Notes: generated by a model from the letters alone, not told the origin. Shown: positions 1-6,675, numbered from the stretch's first letter. The stretch is 12,822 bases of DNA from Bradyrhizobiaceae bacterium (GCA_947475855.1 CANJPN010000134.1:1-12822), one strand, 5' to 3'. Numbers and translations: made by a program.

Positions 1-24
1 CCTGATTACCCCTATGTCTCCTCT
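1..24 (+). repeat. IS left terminal inverted repeat
   Basis: Bases 1-12 are identical to the reverse complement of 1029-1040. Bases 17-21 and 23-24 also match, giving 19 of 24. The repeat begins on the very first base of the window, so any target-site duplication on this side cannot be seen. Confidence 0.85.
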
Positions 25-46
25 GTCTGACCACAACCCTTTGGTA

Positions 47-64
47 TGACCTTGGCGCAGGTCA
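47..64 (+). promoter_or_regulatory. Hairpin just ahead of the transposase ribosome binding site
   Basis: A perfect 6-base stem (TGACCT 47-52 with AGGTCA 59-64) with a 6-base loop ends four bases before the Shine-Dalgarno sequence of the transposase. In some other IS families a hairpin at this place limits transposase translation from read-through transcripts; that role here is inference. A 6-base stem can occur by chance. Confidence 0.3.
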
Positions 65-68
65 AAGT

Positions 69-74
69 GGGAGG
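69..74 (+). promoter_or_regulatory. Shine-Dalgarno site fixing the transposase start
   Basis: GGGAGG lies 4 bases before the ATG at 79. The in-frame ATG at 46 has no comparable site, and the 11 residues it would add are not typical of the family, so 79 is preferred. Confidence 0.6.
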
Positions 75-78
75 GGTC

Positions 79-1035
79 ATGGCGCGCAATCGAGTTCAGT
101 TCCAGAAGGGGCTGAGCATGGCTGAGTTTATCAAACTGTACGGCATCGAGGAGAGGTGCCACGCGGCGCTGGTCCAGATGCGTTGGCCGGATGGGTTCGT
201 GTGCCCCGACTGCGGTGGCGTGGAGCACAGCTATTCGCGTGATCGGCAAATCTTCCAGTGCTCGGCGTGTCGTGTGCAGACTTCGGCGAAGGCCGGCACG
301 ATCTTCCACAAGTCGAAGACGCCGCTGACGAAGTGGTTCCTCGCGATGCACCTTCTTACCAGCGCCAAGAACGACATCTCGGGACTGGAACTGGCGCGGC
401 AACTCGATGTGAAGTGGGACACCGCCTGGCTCATCAAGCAGAAGCTGATGGAGGCCATGCGCCAGCGCAACTCGATCTACAAGCTCGACAGCGATGTGCA
501 AATCGACGACGCGTATCTGGGCGGCGAGCAGCCGGTAAAGCCCGGCAAAGCAGGGCGGGGAGCGGCCAACAAGATCCCTTTCGTCGTGGCCGTCGCGACG
601 CGTGACGGTAAGCCCACCTACACTCAATTGCGACGCGTAGCAGGCTTCACGAAGGAGGCGATCCGCGACTACGCGGTGGCCAACATCAAGCGCGGCTCGT
701 ACGTCTTCAGCGACGGGCTAAGTTGTTTCCTTGGGCTCGTCGACGCAGGCATGAGGCACGTGCCGGTTCTGACCGGCGGCGGTCGACCGAAGAGCACGAT
801 CTTCAAGTGGGTGAACACCGGGCTCGGCAATATCAAGAGTGCGATCACCGGCACCTGCCGTAGCTTCGACGGCCAGCATGCCGACCGCTATCTCGCCGCC
901 TACGAATGGCGATTTAACCGTCGCTTCGACCTGCGCAAGAATGTCGAACGACTGGCCCGCAGCGCCCTGGCGACGCTGCCTCAGCCGCGCCGCTCGATTG
1001 CACTGGTCAGAACACGAGCGGAGATGACGGGGTAA
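79..1035 (+). CDS. IS1595-family transposase (ISXO2-like)
   Basis: This 318-residue transposase catalyses cut-and-paste or copy movement of the surrounding IS. An N-terminal zinc ribbon has cysteine pairs at residues 42/45 (CPDC) and 61/64 (CSAC), followed by a helix-turn-helix-like region (about 95-125). The ISXO2 catalytic domain follows: the first acidic residue lies in DDAYLGG (about residue 143), the second in SDG (D212), and the third position is asparagine in WVN (N246) with lysine seven residues later (K253). This is the DDNK arrangement known for this family. The typical ending with YRFNRRFDL-like residues (here EWRFNRRFDL) is present. The start at 79 is chosen for its Shine-Dalgarno site. 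The TAA stop (1033-1035) lies inside the right inverted repeat. No frameshift or stop interrupts it, so it looks functional. Confidence 0.93.
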   Translation: MARNRVQFQKGLSMAEFIKLYGIEERCHAALVQMRWPDGFVCPDCGGVEHSYSRDRQIFQCSACRVQTSAKAGTIFHKSKTPLTKWFLAMHLLTSAKNDISGLELARQLDVKWDTAWLIKQKLMEAMRQRNSIYKLDSDVQIDDAYLGGEQPVKPGKAGRGAANKIPFVVAVATRDGKPTYTQLRRVAGFTKEAIRDYAVANIKRGSYVFSDGLSCFLGLVDAGMRHVPVLTGGGRPKSTIFKWVNTGLGNIKSAITGTCRSFDGQHADRYLAAYEWRFNRRFDLRKNVERLARSALATLPQPRRSIALVRTRAEMTG

Positions 1036-1040
1036 TCAGG
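1017..1040 (-). repeat. IS right terminal inverted repeat
   Basis: This is the reverse complement of the left end over 12 of the outermost 12 bases and 19 of 24 overall. It contains the transposase stop codon and, on the minus strand, encodes the first residues of the foreign tail added to the interrupted Bug/TctC gene. Confidence 0.85.
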
Positions 1041-1048
1041 TGCCGCTT
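1041..1048. repeat. Presumed right copy of the 8-base target duplication
   Basis: IS1595-family elements typically duplicate 8 bases of target. The bases directly outside the right end are TGCCGCTT. The partner copy would sit just left of base 1, outside the window, so the duplication itself is not demonstrated. Confidence 0.35.
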
Positions 1049-1752
1049 TGCGGACGTCTGCAACACCGGCTTGATGAGCCCAGCGTCGAGGTCGTCTTTC
1101 CAGAACGATTTGATCGTCGACCACGTGATGCCGCACAAGCCCTGAACCTCCCCCTTCTGAATAGCGTGCTTGACGCTGGCAGACCCCTTGTAGCCGTGTA
1201 TGATTTTGAACTTCGTGCCGATGATCGCATTCAGCGAACGCGCGGCTTGCGAAAGCGGCCCGGTCGGGCCCGTAGCCCCCAGTACGACTTCTTTGGAGCG
1301 AAGTTCCTCGAAGCCCGAAACACCGGCAGACGGCGACAGCACGCAGACAGAGGCTCCGTCCTCCATGTTACCGATCCAATTGAATCGCTCCGCATCGTAC
1401 TTTGCGCTGGGGTTGCCGAGCAGCGGCTCAACGATCACGTTGGGAGTGAAGGTCGCAATGACCGTTCCGTCTTTGGCAGCAATACCGTAGAGCCAGTTAC
1501 CCGCATTGATGCCGCTGGCGCCCGGCATGTTCTGGACGACGACAGACGGATTGCCCGGAATGTGCCTGCCAAGATAGCGCGCGAGAAGCCGACCGTAGAT
1601 GTCGTACCCCGTCCCCGGCTCCTGCCCGACCAGGATCGTGAAGGTTCGCCCCGCATAGAAATCCGCGACCGGATCCGCCGCCGCTGGCACGCTGACGGCT
1701 GCCAGCAATGCAGCGAGCACCCAGACACGCAGGCTATTGCCGATCATATCCG

Positions 1753-1758
1753 CCTCCT
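1753..1758 (-). promoter_or_regulatory. Strong Shine-Dalgarno site for the truncated Bug gene
   Basis: AGGAGG on the minus strand lies 5 bases before the ATG at 1747, which fixes the start. Confidence 0.7.
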
Positions 1759-1769
1759 GGATTTGTCAC

Positions 1770-1789
1770 CGCGGTACAGACCAACCGCG
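1770..1789 (-). promoter_or_regulatory. Small hairpin in the leader of the Bug gene
   Basis: A perfect 6-base GC-rich stem (CGCGGT 1770-1775 with ACCGCG 1784-1789) with an 8-base loop sits between the two binding-protein genes, 11 bases before the Shine-Dalgarno site. It could act in mRNA processing or partial termination between the genes. A stem this short could be chance, and there is no T run. Confidence 0.25.
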
Positions 1790-1880
1790 CGAGGCATTGG
1801 TATCCGCGATGAGCAACTGGATTTTCGGCACCCGGCCGCCTGTCGGATTGGTTTCACGCCCTTCCCCGCAAGTGATCCCC

Positions 1881-2870
1881 CTACTTCCCCACCGCCTTCT
1901 GATAATAACTCGTATCGATATACCGCGCGGCCTCGCCCACCTTCGAACCTGCCTGCTTCCTCAACGCCAGCACCGTATCGATCCCCTTCAAATTGAGAGC
2001 GGCTCGGCGGTTCATCCCACCCGGCGACAACAGGCCGTCGTAGATGAGGTTGGCCGTCGGCTCGTCGATCACCTTGACCCGAGCGCGCAGCACTTCGACC
2101 GCGCCTTTGCGGTTCGCGACCAGCCACTCCGTCGCCGCCACCGTCGCGCGAACATAGCCGAGCACCGTCGCCTCGTTCGCGACGGCCCAGCTCCTCCGCA
2201 CCGCATAGGCGCTGCCCTGATACGCCCCGATCTCGACCGCGGCGTCGCCGAGAATCCGAAACCCCGCTGCCTTCATCAGTTGATCGTCCGGCGAAGAGAT
2301 CGCAGCGATGACAGCCGTGCCGTCCTTGAGCGCCTTCACGCGCGCGCCCGTGCCGCCGACTTGCACGATCTGGTAGTCTTTCTCCTGCACCATTCCCGTT
2401 TTGCGCCGGATGATCTCGTACATCATCGTCGCGTAGCCCGACTTCGGGCTATCCACCGCCAGTGCCTTGCCCTTGATGTCCGCGTACGAGTTGATCTCCG
2501 GCCGCACGACCACGCTGTTGAAGCCGCTGTGCGCGCCCATGATCGCGGCGATGTCGAAACCCGGCAGGTTGTCCCGCCCCTCGCCTTCGGTGTAGGCGAC
2601 GATATTGTCGAACGACGTCGTGGCGAATTGATACTTGCCCGCCATCATGTCCTGGATCTGCTCGCGCGAACCCGGCGTGACATCCAGCGTCACCTTCAGG
2701 TTCTCCTTTTCGAAGAACCCCTTTTCCATCGCGATCCACGTGACGAGGTTGTTGGCCCCCCCGAACCCGATCATGCGCACGTCAACTTGCGCCATCGCAA
2801 CAGAAGTCGCGGCGAACAGCGACAAGAGCCCAATTCCAAAACTCGCCCAGCCGCGCGCCGGTACCCTCAT
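1881..2870 (-). CDS. ABC-transporter periplasmic binding protein, NMT1/THI5/SsuA-like
   Basis: A 329-residue solute-binding protein of the nitrate/sulfonate/taurine/thiamine-precursor type (NMT1/THI5-like fold). A signal peptide covers residues 1-27 (basic start RVPARGW, hydrophobic core FGIGLLSLFAATSVA, likely cut after AMA). Mature features typical of the family follow: an opening strand with WIAMEKGFFEKENLKVTL, then a GSREQIQDMMAGKYQFAT block. SYADIKGKALAVDSPKSGY marks the second half. The ligand cannot be read from sequence. The ATG at 2870 is preferred because GGGGGAAG (2873-2880) precedes it and the signal peptide then starts normally; an in-frame ATG at 2882 is the alternative. It lies 133 bases upstream of the interrupted Bug gene on the same strand, so the two may be co-transcribed. 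No ATPase or permease gene accompanies it. Confidence 0.85.
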   Translation of the reverse strand: MRVPARGWASFGIGLLSLFAATSVAMAQVDVRMIGFGGANNLVTWIAMEKGFFEKENLKVTLDVTPGSREQIQDMMAGKYQFATTSFDNIVAYTEGEGRDNLPGFDIAAIMGAHSGFNSVVVRPEINSYADIKGKALAVDSPKSGYATMMYEIIRRKTGMVQEKDYQIVQVGGTGARVKALKDGTAVIAAISSPDDQLMKAAGFRILGDAAVEIGAYQGSAYAVRRSWAVANEATVLGYVRATVAATEWLVANRKGAVEVLRARVKVIDEPTANLIYDGLLSPGGMNRRAALNLKGIDTVLALRKQAGSKVGEAARYIDTSYYQKAVGK

Positions 2871-2927
2871 CGCTTCCCCCATGTTGGCGCCCCTTATACT
2901 TGAACTCAAATCTTAGAACCGTCGTCG

Positions 2928-3009
2928 TCCCGGTGCCTGTCACCGGGATCCACCTCGATGCAAGCGCCGCGCTCGCATTTCCCTGGTTCCCGGCAACAAG
3001 TGCCGGGAA
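2928..3009. repeat. Three-hairpin palindromic intergenic element, REP/BIME-like
   Basis: Two perfect hairpins flank an imperfect one within 82 bases. Hairpin 1 pairs TCCCGGTG (2928-2935) with CACCGGGA (2941-2948) around a CCTGT loop. A middle stem pairs ATGCAAGC with GCTCGCAT (7 of 8, the remaining pair a G-T wobble) around GCCGC. Hairpin 3 pairs TTCCCGGCA (2987-2995) with TGCCGGGAA (3001-3009) around ACAAG. The CCGG-rich stems with short loops resemble the repeated extragenic palindromes of rhizobial genomes. It lies between the stop of the bcsS-like gene and the start of the NMT1-like gene. No second copy is seen in this window, so its repeated nature is inferred. Confidence 0.6.
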
Positions 3010-3061
3010 GGGCCTCGGGCATTTTGAGATAGTGTCAGAACACTTGCAAAGGCGACATGCG

Positions 3062-3086
3062 CAGACTCGAGCAGGGCCTCAGTCTG
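3062..3086 (-). terminator. Hairpin directly after the bcsS-like stop codon
   Basis: CAGACT plus GAG (3062-3067, 3069-3071) pair with CTC plus AGTCTG (3078-3086), nine pairs with one bulged base and a 6-base loop. On the minus strand it begins on the base after the TGA stop. No clear T run follows, so it may be a weak intrinsic terminator or a 3'-end stabilising stem. Confidence 0.5.
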
Positions 3087-3839
3087 TCAGAACTTCATCA
3101 TATAGACGAGCGTTCCGTAAGGGTTACGCGGCGCGGCGATGTCGCCCGACATGCCCCCCGAAACCGATACCTCGCCGCCGAGCCAGTCGTAACGCGCGAA
3201 GCCGCCCAGCCGCCGATTGTCACTCGCTTCATTCCCGAACTGACCGCCCTCGACCCCGAGCGACACCCCCGTAGCGACGCGATGCCCCACACGCAGCCGG
3301 CTGTTGTAGCTCGCGTGGGCGGTACCGTAGGCGAGATCGACCTGCGCCCACGTCGATGTCGTGATACTGAGCCAGCCCTCGAGCACACCCTTTGCGCCCG
3401 TCACCTTGCCGTTCACGGGATTGTTCGCGTCGAACGCCGACAGCACATGCCCATCGAATGTCGCGCCGGCAAAGGCCTTGAGCGTGAGCGCCCCCAACCC
3501 CATCTGATATCCGGCGAACACATCCGCGAACATCGCGGTGCCGTAGATCCTATCCGTGCGGCCATCGACCCAGCCGGAATACCGGTACTCGCCGTAGCCA
3601 CCCGATACGCGCAAACGCATTCCATCATCGGCGATCTTGCCGAACGGCGCCCAGTTCACTCCACTGTAGGTAGACCACGAATGCCGGATCGCATCGGCGC
3701 CGGACCACCACTCGACCGCTTGGGAAACGAAGGGCGTCGGCAGCCCGTCTTCGGCGGAAACTGCGCCCGCGGACAACAGGAAATTCGACATGACGATGAG
3801 CGCGCTCGACCAACATGCGGCAGCGCAACGAAGAAACAT
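3087..3839 (-). CDS. bcsS: BcsS-like cellulose biosynthesis protein
   Basis: A 250-residue exported protein resembling the BcsS family, which accompanies bacterial cellulose synthesis genes in Alphaproteobacteria; its molecular role is not well defined. Residues 1-29 form a signal peptide (likely cut after AVSA). The mature part opens with WWSGADAIRHSWSTYSGVNW and APFG, then alternates short amphipathic strands ending in aromatic or glycine residues (RLRVSGGYGEYRYSGW, FADVFAGYQMGLGALTLKAF, LGGFARYDWLGGEVSVSGG) and ends in a terminal phenylalanine (YMMKF). This pattern suggests a small outer-membrane beta-barrel. Start choice: a GTG at 3878 would put a polar stretch before the signal peptide, so the ATG at 3839 is preferred, although its ribosome site is weak. 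No bcsA, bcsB or bcsC gene is in the window; it appears monocistronic, with a hairpin right after the stop. Confidence 0.78.
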   Translation of the reverse strand: MFLRCAAACWSSALIVMSNFLLSAGAVSAEDGLPTPFVSQAVEWWSGADAIRHSWSTYSGVNWAPFGKIADDGMRLRVSGGYGEYRYSGWVDGRTDRIYGTAMFADVFAGYQMGLGALTLKAFAGATFDGHVLSAFDANNPVNGKVTGAKGVLEGWLSITTSTWAQVDLAYGTAHASYNSRLRVGHRVATGVSLGVEGGQFGNEASDNRRLGGFARYDWLGGEVSVSGGMSGDIAAPRNPYGTLVYMMKF

Positions 3840-3938
3840 CGATATTAAACTGCCATAACGCGACACGACGCAACTCACGAACGCACAACTGCATCCACGT
3901 CAAATACTCACAATGAGCACGGACAGTTTGTCGCCTCT

Positions 3939-3984
3939 CTCGACAGTGTCTACGTAGCCCAGGTTGCGCACCGCAACTGTCGAG
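3939..3984. promoter_or_regulatory. Inverted repeat in the divergent promoter region
   Basis: CTCGACAGT (3939-3947) is an exact inverted partner of ACTGTCGAG (3976-3984), 28 bases apart. A competing short hairpin, GTTGCG (3963-3968) with CGCAAC (3972-3977), overlaps the right arm by two bases. The site lies between the divergent bcsS-like gene and the exonuclease-ligase unit. It could be an operator, or two alternative structures in the leader of the repair operon. Function is inference. Confidence 0.4.
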
Positions 3985-4051
3985 GTTGCAGGACGAGGTG
4001 GCAGCCCGCATATCGTCCTGATCGCCTTTCCCGATGGACCGGTAGAAACCG

Positions 4052-5074
4052 ATGCAACCCTTCGAAACCTGGCTCTATCCGACGCCTGAGGGACTGTATT
4101 GTGAGCCCGGCCGCTTCTTCATCGACCCGAGCCGCCCCGTCGACCGAGCCATCATCACGCACGGCCACTCCGATCACGCACGCGCCGGCCACGATCAGGT
4201 GATGGCGACACGCGAAACGCTCGCCGTAATGCGCCTCAGAATGGGAGCCGCCGGCGCAGGAAAATCGCCGCACACAATCGAACTCGGCCAGCCCCTGACG
4301 ATCGGTGACGTACGCGTCACCTTGCATCCGGCCGGACACATCCTCGGCAGCGCGCAGGTGTTGATCGAATACAAAGGCGCCCGCGCCGTCGTGACGGGCG
4401 ACTACAAGCGCCGCCGCGATCCGACCGCCTCGCCGTTCGAACTGGTGCGCTGCGATCTGCTCGTCACCGAAGCGACGTTTGCCCTGCCCGTGTTCCGCCA
4501 CGAACCCGACACGCGTGAAATCGGCCGGCTCCTGGCTTCTCTCGCGGCCTTTCCCGAACGCGCCCACCTCCTCGGCGCATATAGCCTCGGCAAGGCTCAA
4601 CGCCTGATCGTGCTTCTGCGCGAGGCGGGCTGGGACCGCACCATCTACCTCCATGGCGCTATGGTCGGCATGTGCGACCTATATCGCAGTCTCGGCATCG
4701 AACTCGGGGCCCTCGAACCGGTTGCCGACACCAAACGCGAAAGCCTCGCTGGTGAAATCGTACTGGCCCCGCCCTCCGCGCTCGCAGACCGCTGGTCGCG
4801 ACGCATTCCCGATCCCGTCACCGCCTTCGCCTCGGGCTGGATGCGCGTGAAAGCACGGGCCCGCCAGCGCGGTGTCGAATTGCCGCTCGTGATCTCGGAC
4901 CACGTCGATTGGCCCGAGCTGATCTCGACCATCGAAGACACCGGCGCGGAAGAAATCTGGGTCACGCACGGCCGCGAGGAAGCCCTGGTCCGCGCCGCCA
5001 CACTGATGGGCCGCCGCGCCCGCGCTCTCGCCCTCCTCGGCCGCGAAAATGAAGCGGAGGACGAAGCCGAATGA
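4052..5074 (+). CDS. DNA-ligase-associated exonuclease, metallo-beta-lactamase fold
   Basis: A 340-residue enzyme of the beta-CASP/metallo-beta-lactamase group related to mRNA 3'-end processing factors and SNM1-type nucleases; this branch is annotated as a DNA-ligase-associated putative exonuclease. Metal-binding motifs are complete: HGHSDH at residues 37-42, HPAGH at 92-96, TGD with D117, then VTEATF (138-143) and SDH at 282-284 with H306 in VTHG. It would trim DNA ends in the cytoplasm before sealing by the partner ligase; direct biochemical evidence for this branch is limited as far as I know. The length fits the family. Its TGA stop overlaps the ATG of the ligase gene, showing translational coupling. 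The leader carries a 9-base inverted repeat, and the ribosome site is weak. Confidence 0.92.
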   Translation: MQPFETWLYPTPEGLYCEPGRFFIDPSRPVDRAIITHGHSDHARAGHDQVMATRETLAVMRLRMGAAGAGKSPHTIELGQPLTIGDVRVTLHPAGHILGSAQVLIEYKGARAVVTGDYKRRRDPTASPFELVRCDLLVTEATFALPVFRHEPDTREIGRLLASLAAFPERAHLLGAYSLGKAQRLIVLLREAGWDRTIYLHGAMVGMCDLYRSLGIELGALEPVADTKRESLAGEIVLAPPSALADRWSRRIPDPVTAFASGWMRVKARARQRGVELPLVISDHVDWPELISTIEDTGAEEIWVTHGREEALVRAATLMGRRARALALLGRENEAEDEAE

Positions 5075-6675
5075 TCCCCTTCGCCGAACTGCTCGACCGT
5101 CTCGCCTACACGCCGGCGCGCAACGCCAAGCTGAAATTGCTGGCCGGCTACTTCGCAGCGACGCCCGATCCGGATCGCGGCTGGGCGCTCGCAGCCCTGA
5201 CCGACGGCCTGCCGTTCTCATTCCCCGTCCGCCGAACGCTGATGGAACTCGTCGAGCCGCGCATCGACGCCGAGCTGTATCGCCTCTCCCGCGACTATGT
5301 CGGCGATACCGCCGAGACCGTCGCTCTGCTGTGGCCCGAACCGCCGTCCGCTGCCGATCGGCCCCCACCACCTCGCCTCGGCGACATTGTCGCCGAACTC
5401 GGCCTGATCGATCGCAACAGCCTCGGCATCCGCCTTGCCTCCTGGCTCGACGCACTCGATTCCAACGGCCGGTGGGCGCTGCTTAAACTTCTGACCGGCG
5501 CACCTCGCGTCGGTGTATCGGCCCGGCTCGCCAAGACGGCTCTCGCAGAATGGGCGAGCAGCCGCGGGAGCGGCGCGACCATCGACGACATCGAGGAAGT
5601 CTGGCACGGCCTCTCCGCGCCGTTTCTGCCGCTGTTCGACTGGCTATCGGGAAAATCCCCCCGCCCCGACATCGCGGGCGCTCCGGTTTTCAGGCCAATG
5701 ATGCTGTCCCATCCTCTCGAAGCGCAAGACTTGGCCGCGCTCGATGTCGGTCAGTTCGCGGTCGAATGGAAATGGGACGGCATCCGCGTCCAGATCGCGA
5801 ACGGCCGCGGCGCAACGCGCCTCTACTCGCGCACCGGCGAAGACATCGGCCAAGCCTTTCCGGACATCGTAGAAGGATGGAACGCCCAAGGCGTGTTCGA
5901 CGGCGAGTTGCTCGTCGTTCGCGGCGGCGAGGTTGCGCCGTTCGCCGATCTGCAGAAGCGGCTCAATCGCAAGACCGTCACCGCCCGCATGCTCGTCGAC
6001 TTCCCCGCGCACATCCGCCTCTACGACGCACTGATGATCGGCCACGACGATCTGCGTCAGTTGTCGTTCGACGAGCGGCGCACGCGGCTCGATGCATGGC
6101 ATGCGGCAGCGCCCCCGCCCCGCACCGACATCTCCCCATTGCTTCCTCTGAACGAGAAGGAAGCCCTTCAAGCGACCTGGAGCGCGACACGTGGAAACGC
6201 AATCGAAGGCCTGATGTTGAAGCGCCGCACAAGCCCTTATCTCGCCGGCCGGCCGCGCGGACATTGGTTCAAGTGGAAGCGCGCCGCACTCACCGCCGAT
6301 TGCGTCTTGATGTACGCCCAGCGCGGCTCGGGCAAGCGCTCGTCCTACCATTCCGACTTCACCTTCGGCGCCTGGATGAAGCGCGAAGGGAATGACGAAC
6401 TCGTCCCCGTCGGCAAAGCCTATTTCGGCTTCACGGACGCCGAGCTGGTGGAACTGGACCGCTGGGTTCGCAACAATACCCTGGAGCGCTTCGGCCCCGT
6501 CCGACGCGTCGCGCCGGGGCTCGTTCTGGAGGTCGCATTCGATGCCATCCAGCGATCCCCGCGACACAAGTCCGGCATTGCGATGCGGTTTCCCAGGGTA
6601 CATCGCGTCCGCTGGGACAAACCGCCTGCCGAAGCCGACCGCCTGGAAACGCTGGAACGGCTGATCGAGGGCTGA
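5071..6675 (+). CDS. ATP-dependent DNA ligase of the exonuclease-associated (PP_1105-like) family
   Basis: A 534-residue ATP-dependent DNA ligase that seals nicks through a lysine-AMP intermediate. The N-terminal about 200 residues match the DNA-binding region of this family. The nucleotidyltransferase motifs are complete: motif I KWDG with catalytic K234, LYSRTGE (251-257), DGE (277-279), EGLMLK (379-384) and WFKWKR (399-404), followed by an OB-fold region to the end (VGKAYFGFTD, VAPGLVLEVAFD, AMRFPRVHRVRWDK). No polymerase or nuclease domain is fused, unlike LigD. The start overlaps the upstream exonuclease stop as ATGA, so the pair is co-translated and probably acts together in end processing and sealing. 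In many genomes the same cluster also has an Lhr-like helicase and a metallophosphoesterase; neither follows here. The next gene converges after 13 bases. Confidence 0.95.
   Translation: MIPFAELLDRLAYTPARNAKLKLLAGYFAATPDPDRGWALAALTDGLPFSFPVRRTLMELVEPRIDAELYRLSRDYVGDTAETVALLWPEPPSAADRPPPPRLGDIVAELGLIDRNSLGIRLASWLDALDSNGRWALLKLLTGAPRVGVSARLAKTALAEWASSRGSGATIDDIEEVWHGLSAPFLPLFDWLSGKSPRPDIAGAPVFRPMMLSHPLEAQDLAALDVGQFAVEWKWDGIRVQIANGRGATRLYSRTGEDIGQAFPDIVEGWNAQGVFDGELLVVRGGEVAPFADLQKRLNRKTVTARMLVDFPAHIRLYDALMIGHDDLRQLSFDERRTRLDAWHAAAPPPRTDISPLLPLNEKEALQATWSATRGNAIEGLMLKRRTSPYLAGRPRGHWFKWKRAALTADCVLMYAQRGSGKRSSYHSDFTFGAWMKREGNDELVPVGKAYFGFTDAELVELDRWVRNNTLERFGPVRRVAPGLVLEVAFDAIQRSPRHKSGIAMRFPRVHRVRWDKPPAEADRLETLERLIEG

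Larger units (their letters stand above)
1..1040 (+). mobile_element. IS1595-family (ISXO2-like) insertion sequence, complete
   Basis: A 1040-base element with a single transposase gene bounded by terminal inverted repeats. The first 12 bases are matched exactly by the reverse complement of the last 12 (1029-1040), and similarity continues to about 24 bases (19 of 24). The right edge is independently fixed because the Bug/TctC reading frame to its right stops resembling its family exactly at 1040/1041. IS1595 elements usually make an 8-base target duplication; the right copy would be 1041-1048, while the left copy lies outside the window. The transposase is intact and both ends are present, so the element may still be mobile and the insertion recent. 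The family assignment rests on the transposase; the precise subgroup is inferred. Confidence 0.9.
1007..1747 (-). pseudogene. Bug/TctC tripartite tricarboxylate transporter binding protein, truncated by the IS
   Basis: Bug-family proteins are periplasmic receptors that bind carboxylates or related small acids for tripartite tricarboxylate transporters. Residues 1-24 form a signal peptide (hydrophobic LAALLAAVSV, likely cut after PAAA). Family hallmarks follow: GQEPGTGYDIYGRLLARYLG (41-60), IPGNPSVVVQNMPGASG (63-79), then a KDGTVIATF block and EPLLGNP. The native sequence ends near H236, encoded at 1040-1042; the last 10 residues (LITPSSPLVF) and the TGA stop come from the IS right end. Family members are usually about 320-330 residues, so roughly a quarter is missing and should lie left of the window beyond the IS. 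The lost part contributes to the second lobe, so the fragment is unlikely to bind substrate. An AGGAGG ribosome site precedes the start. No TctA or TctB gene is in view. Confidence 0.88.

Noticed and set aside
46..78. An upstream ATG extending the transposase by 11 residues
   Set aside because: No Shine-Dalgarno site, and the ATG overlaps the edge of a hairpin; the ATG at 79 has GGGAGG at proper spacing.
1737..2903. A 388-codon plus-strand frame opposite the NMT1-like binding protein
   Set aside because: Arg/His/Asp-rich shadow with no signal peptide or domain. The minus strand carries a well-formed binding protein.
2871..2909. Extension of the NMT1-like protein to a TTG at 2909
   Set aside because: It would put 13 polar residues before a normal signal peptide; the ATG at 2870 has a good ribosome site.
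2928..3009. The tandem hairpins as a CRISPR or tRNA-like cloverleaf
   Set aside because: There is no direct repeat-spacer pattern, and the arms do not fit tRNA dimensions, T-loop or anticodon-loop consensus.
3057..3848. A 263-codon plus-strand frame opposite the BcsS-like gene
   Set aside because: Same length by coincidence, but its composition is that of an antisense shadow and it lacks a ribosome site.
5644..6603. A 319-codon minus-strand frame opposite the DNA ligase
   Set aside because: The plus strand contains all ligase motifs in order; the antisense product has no recognisable features.
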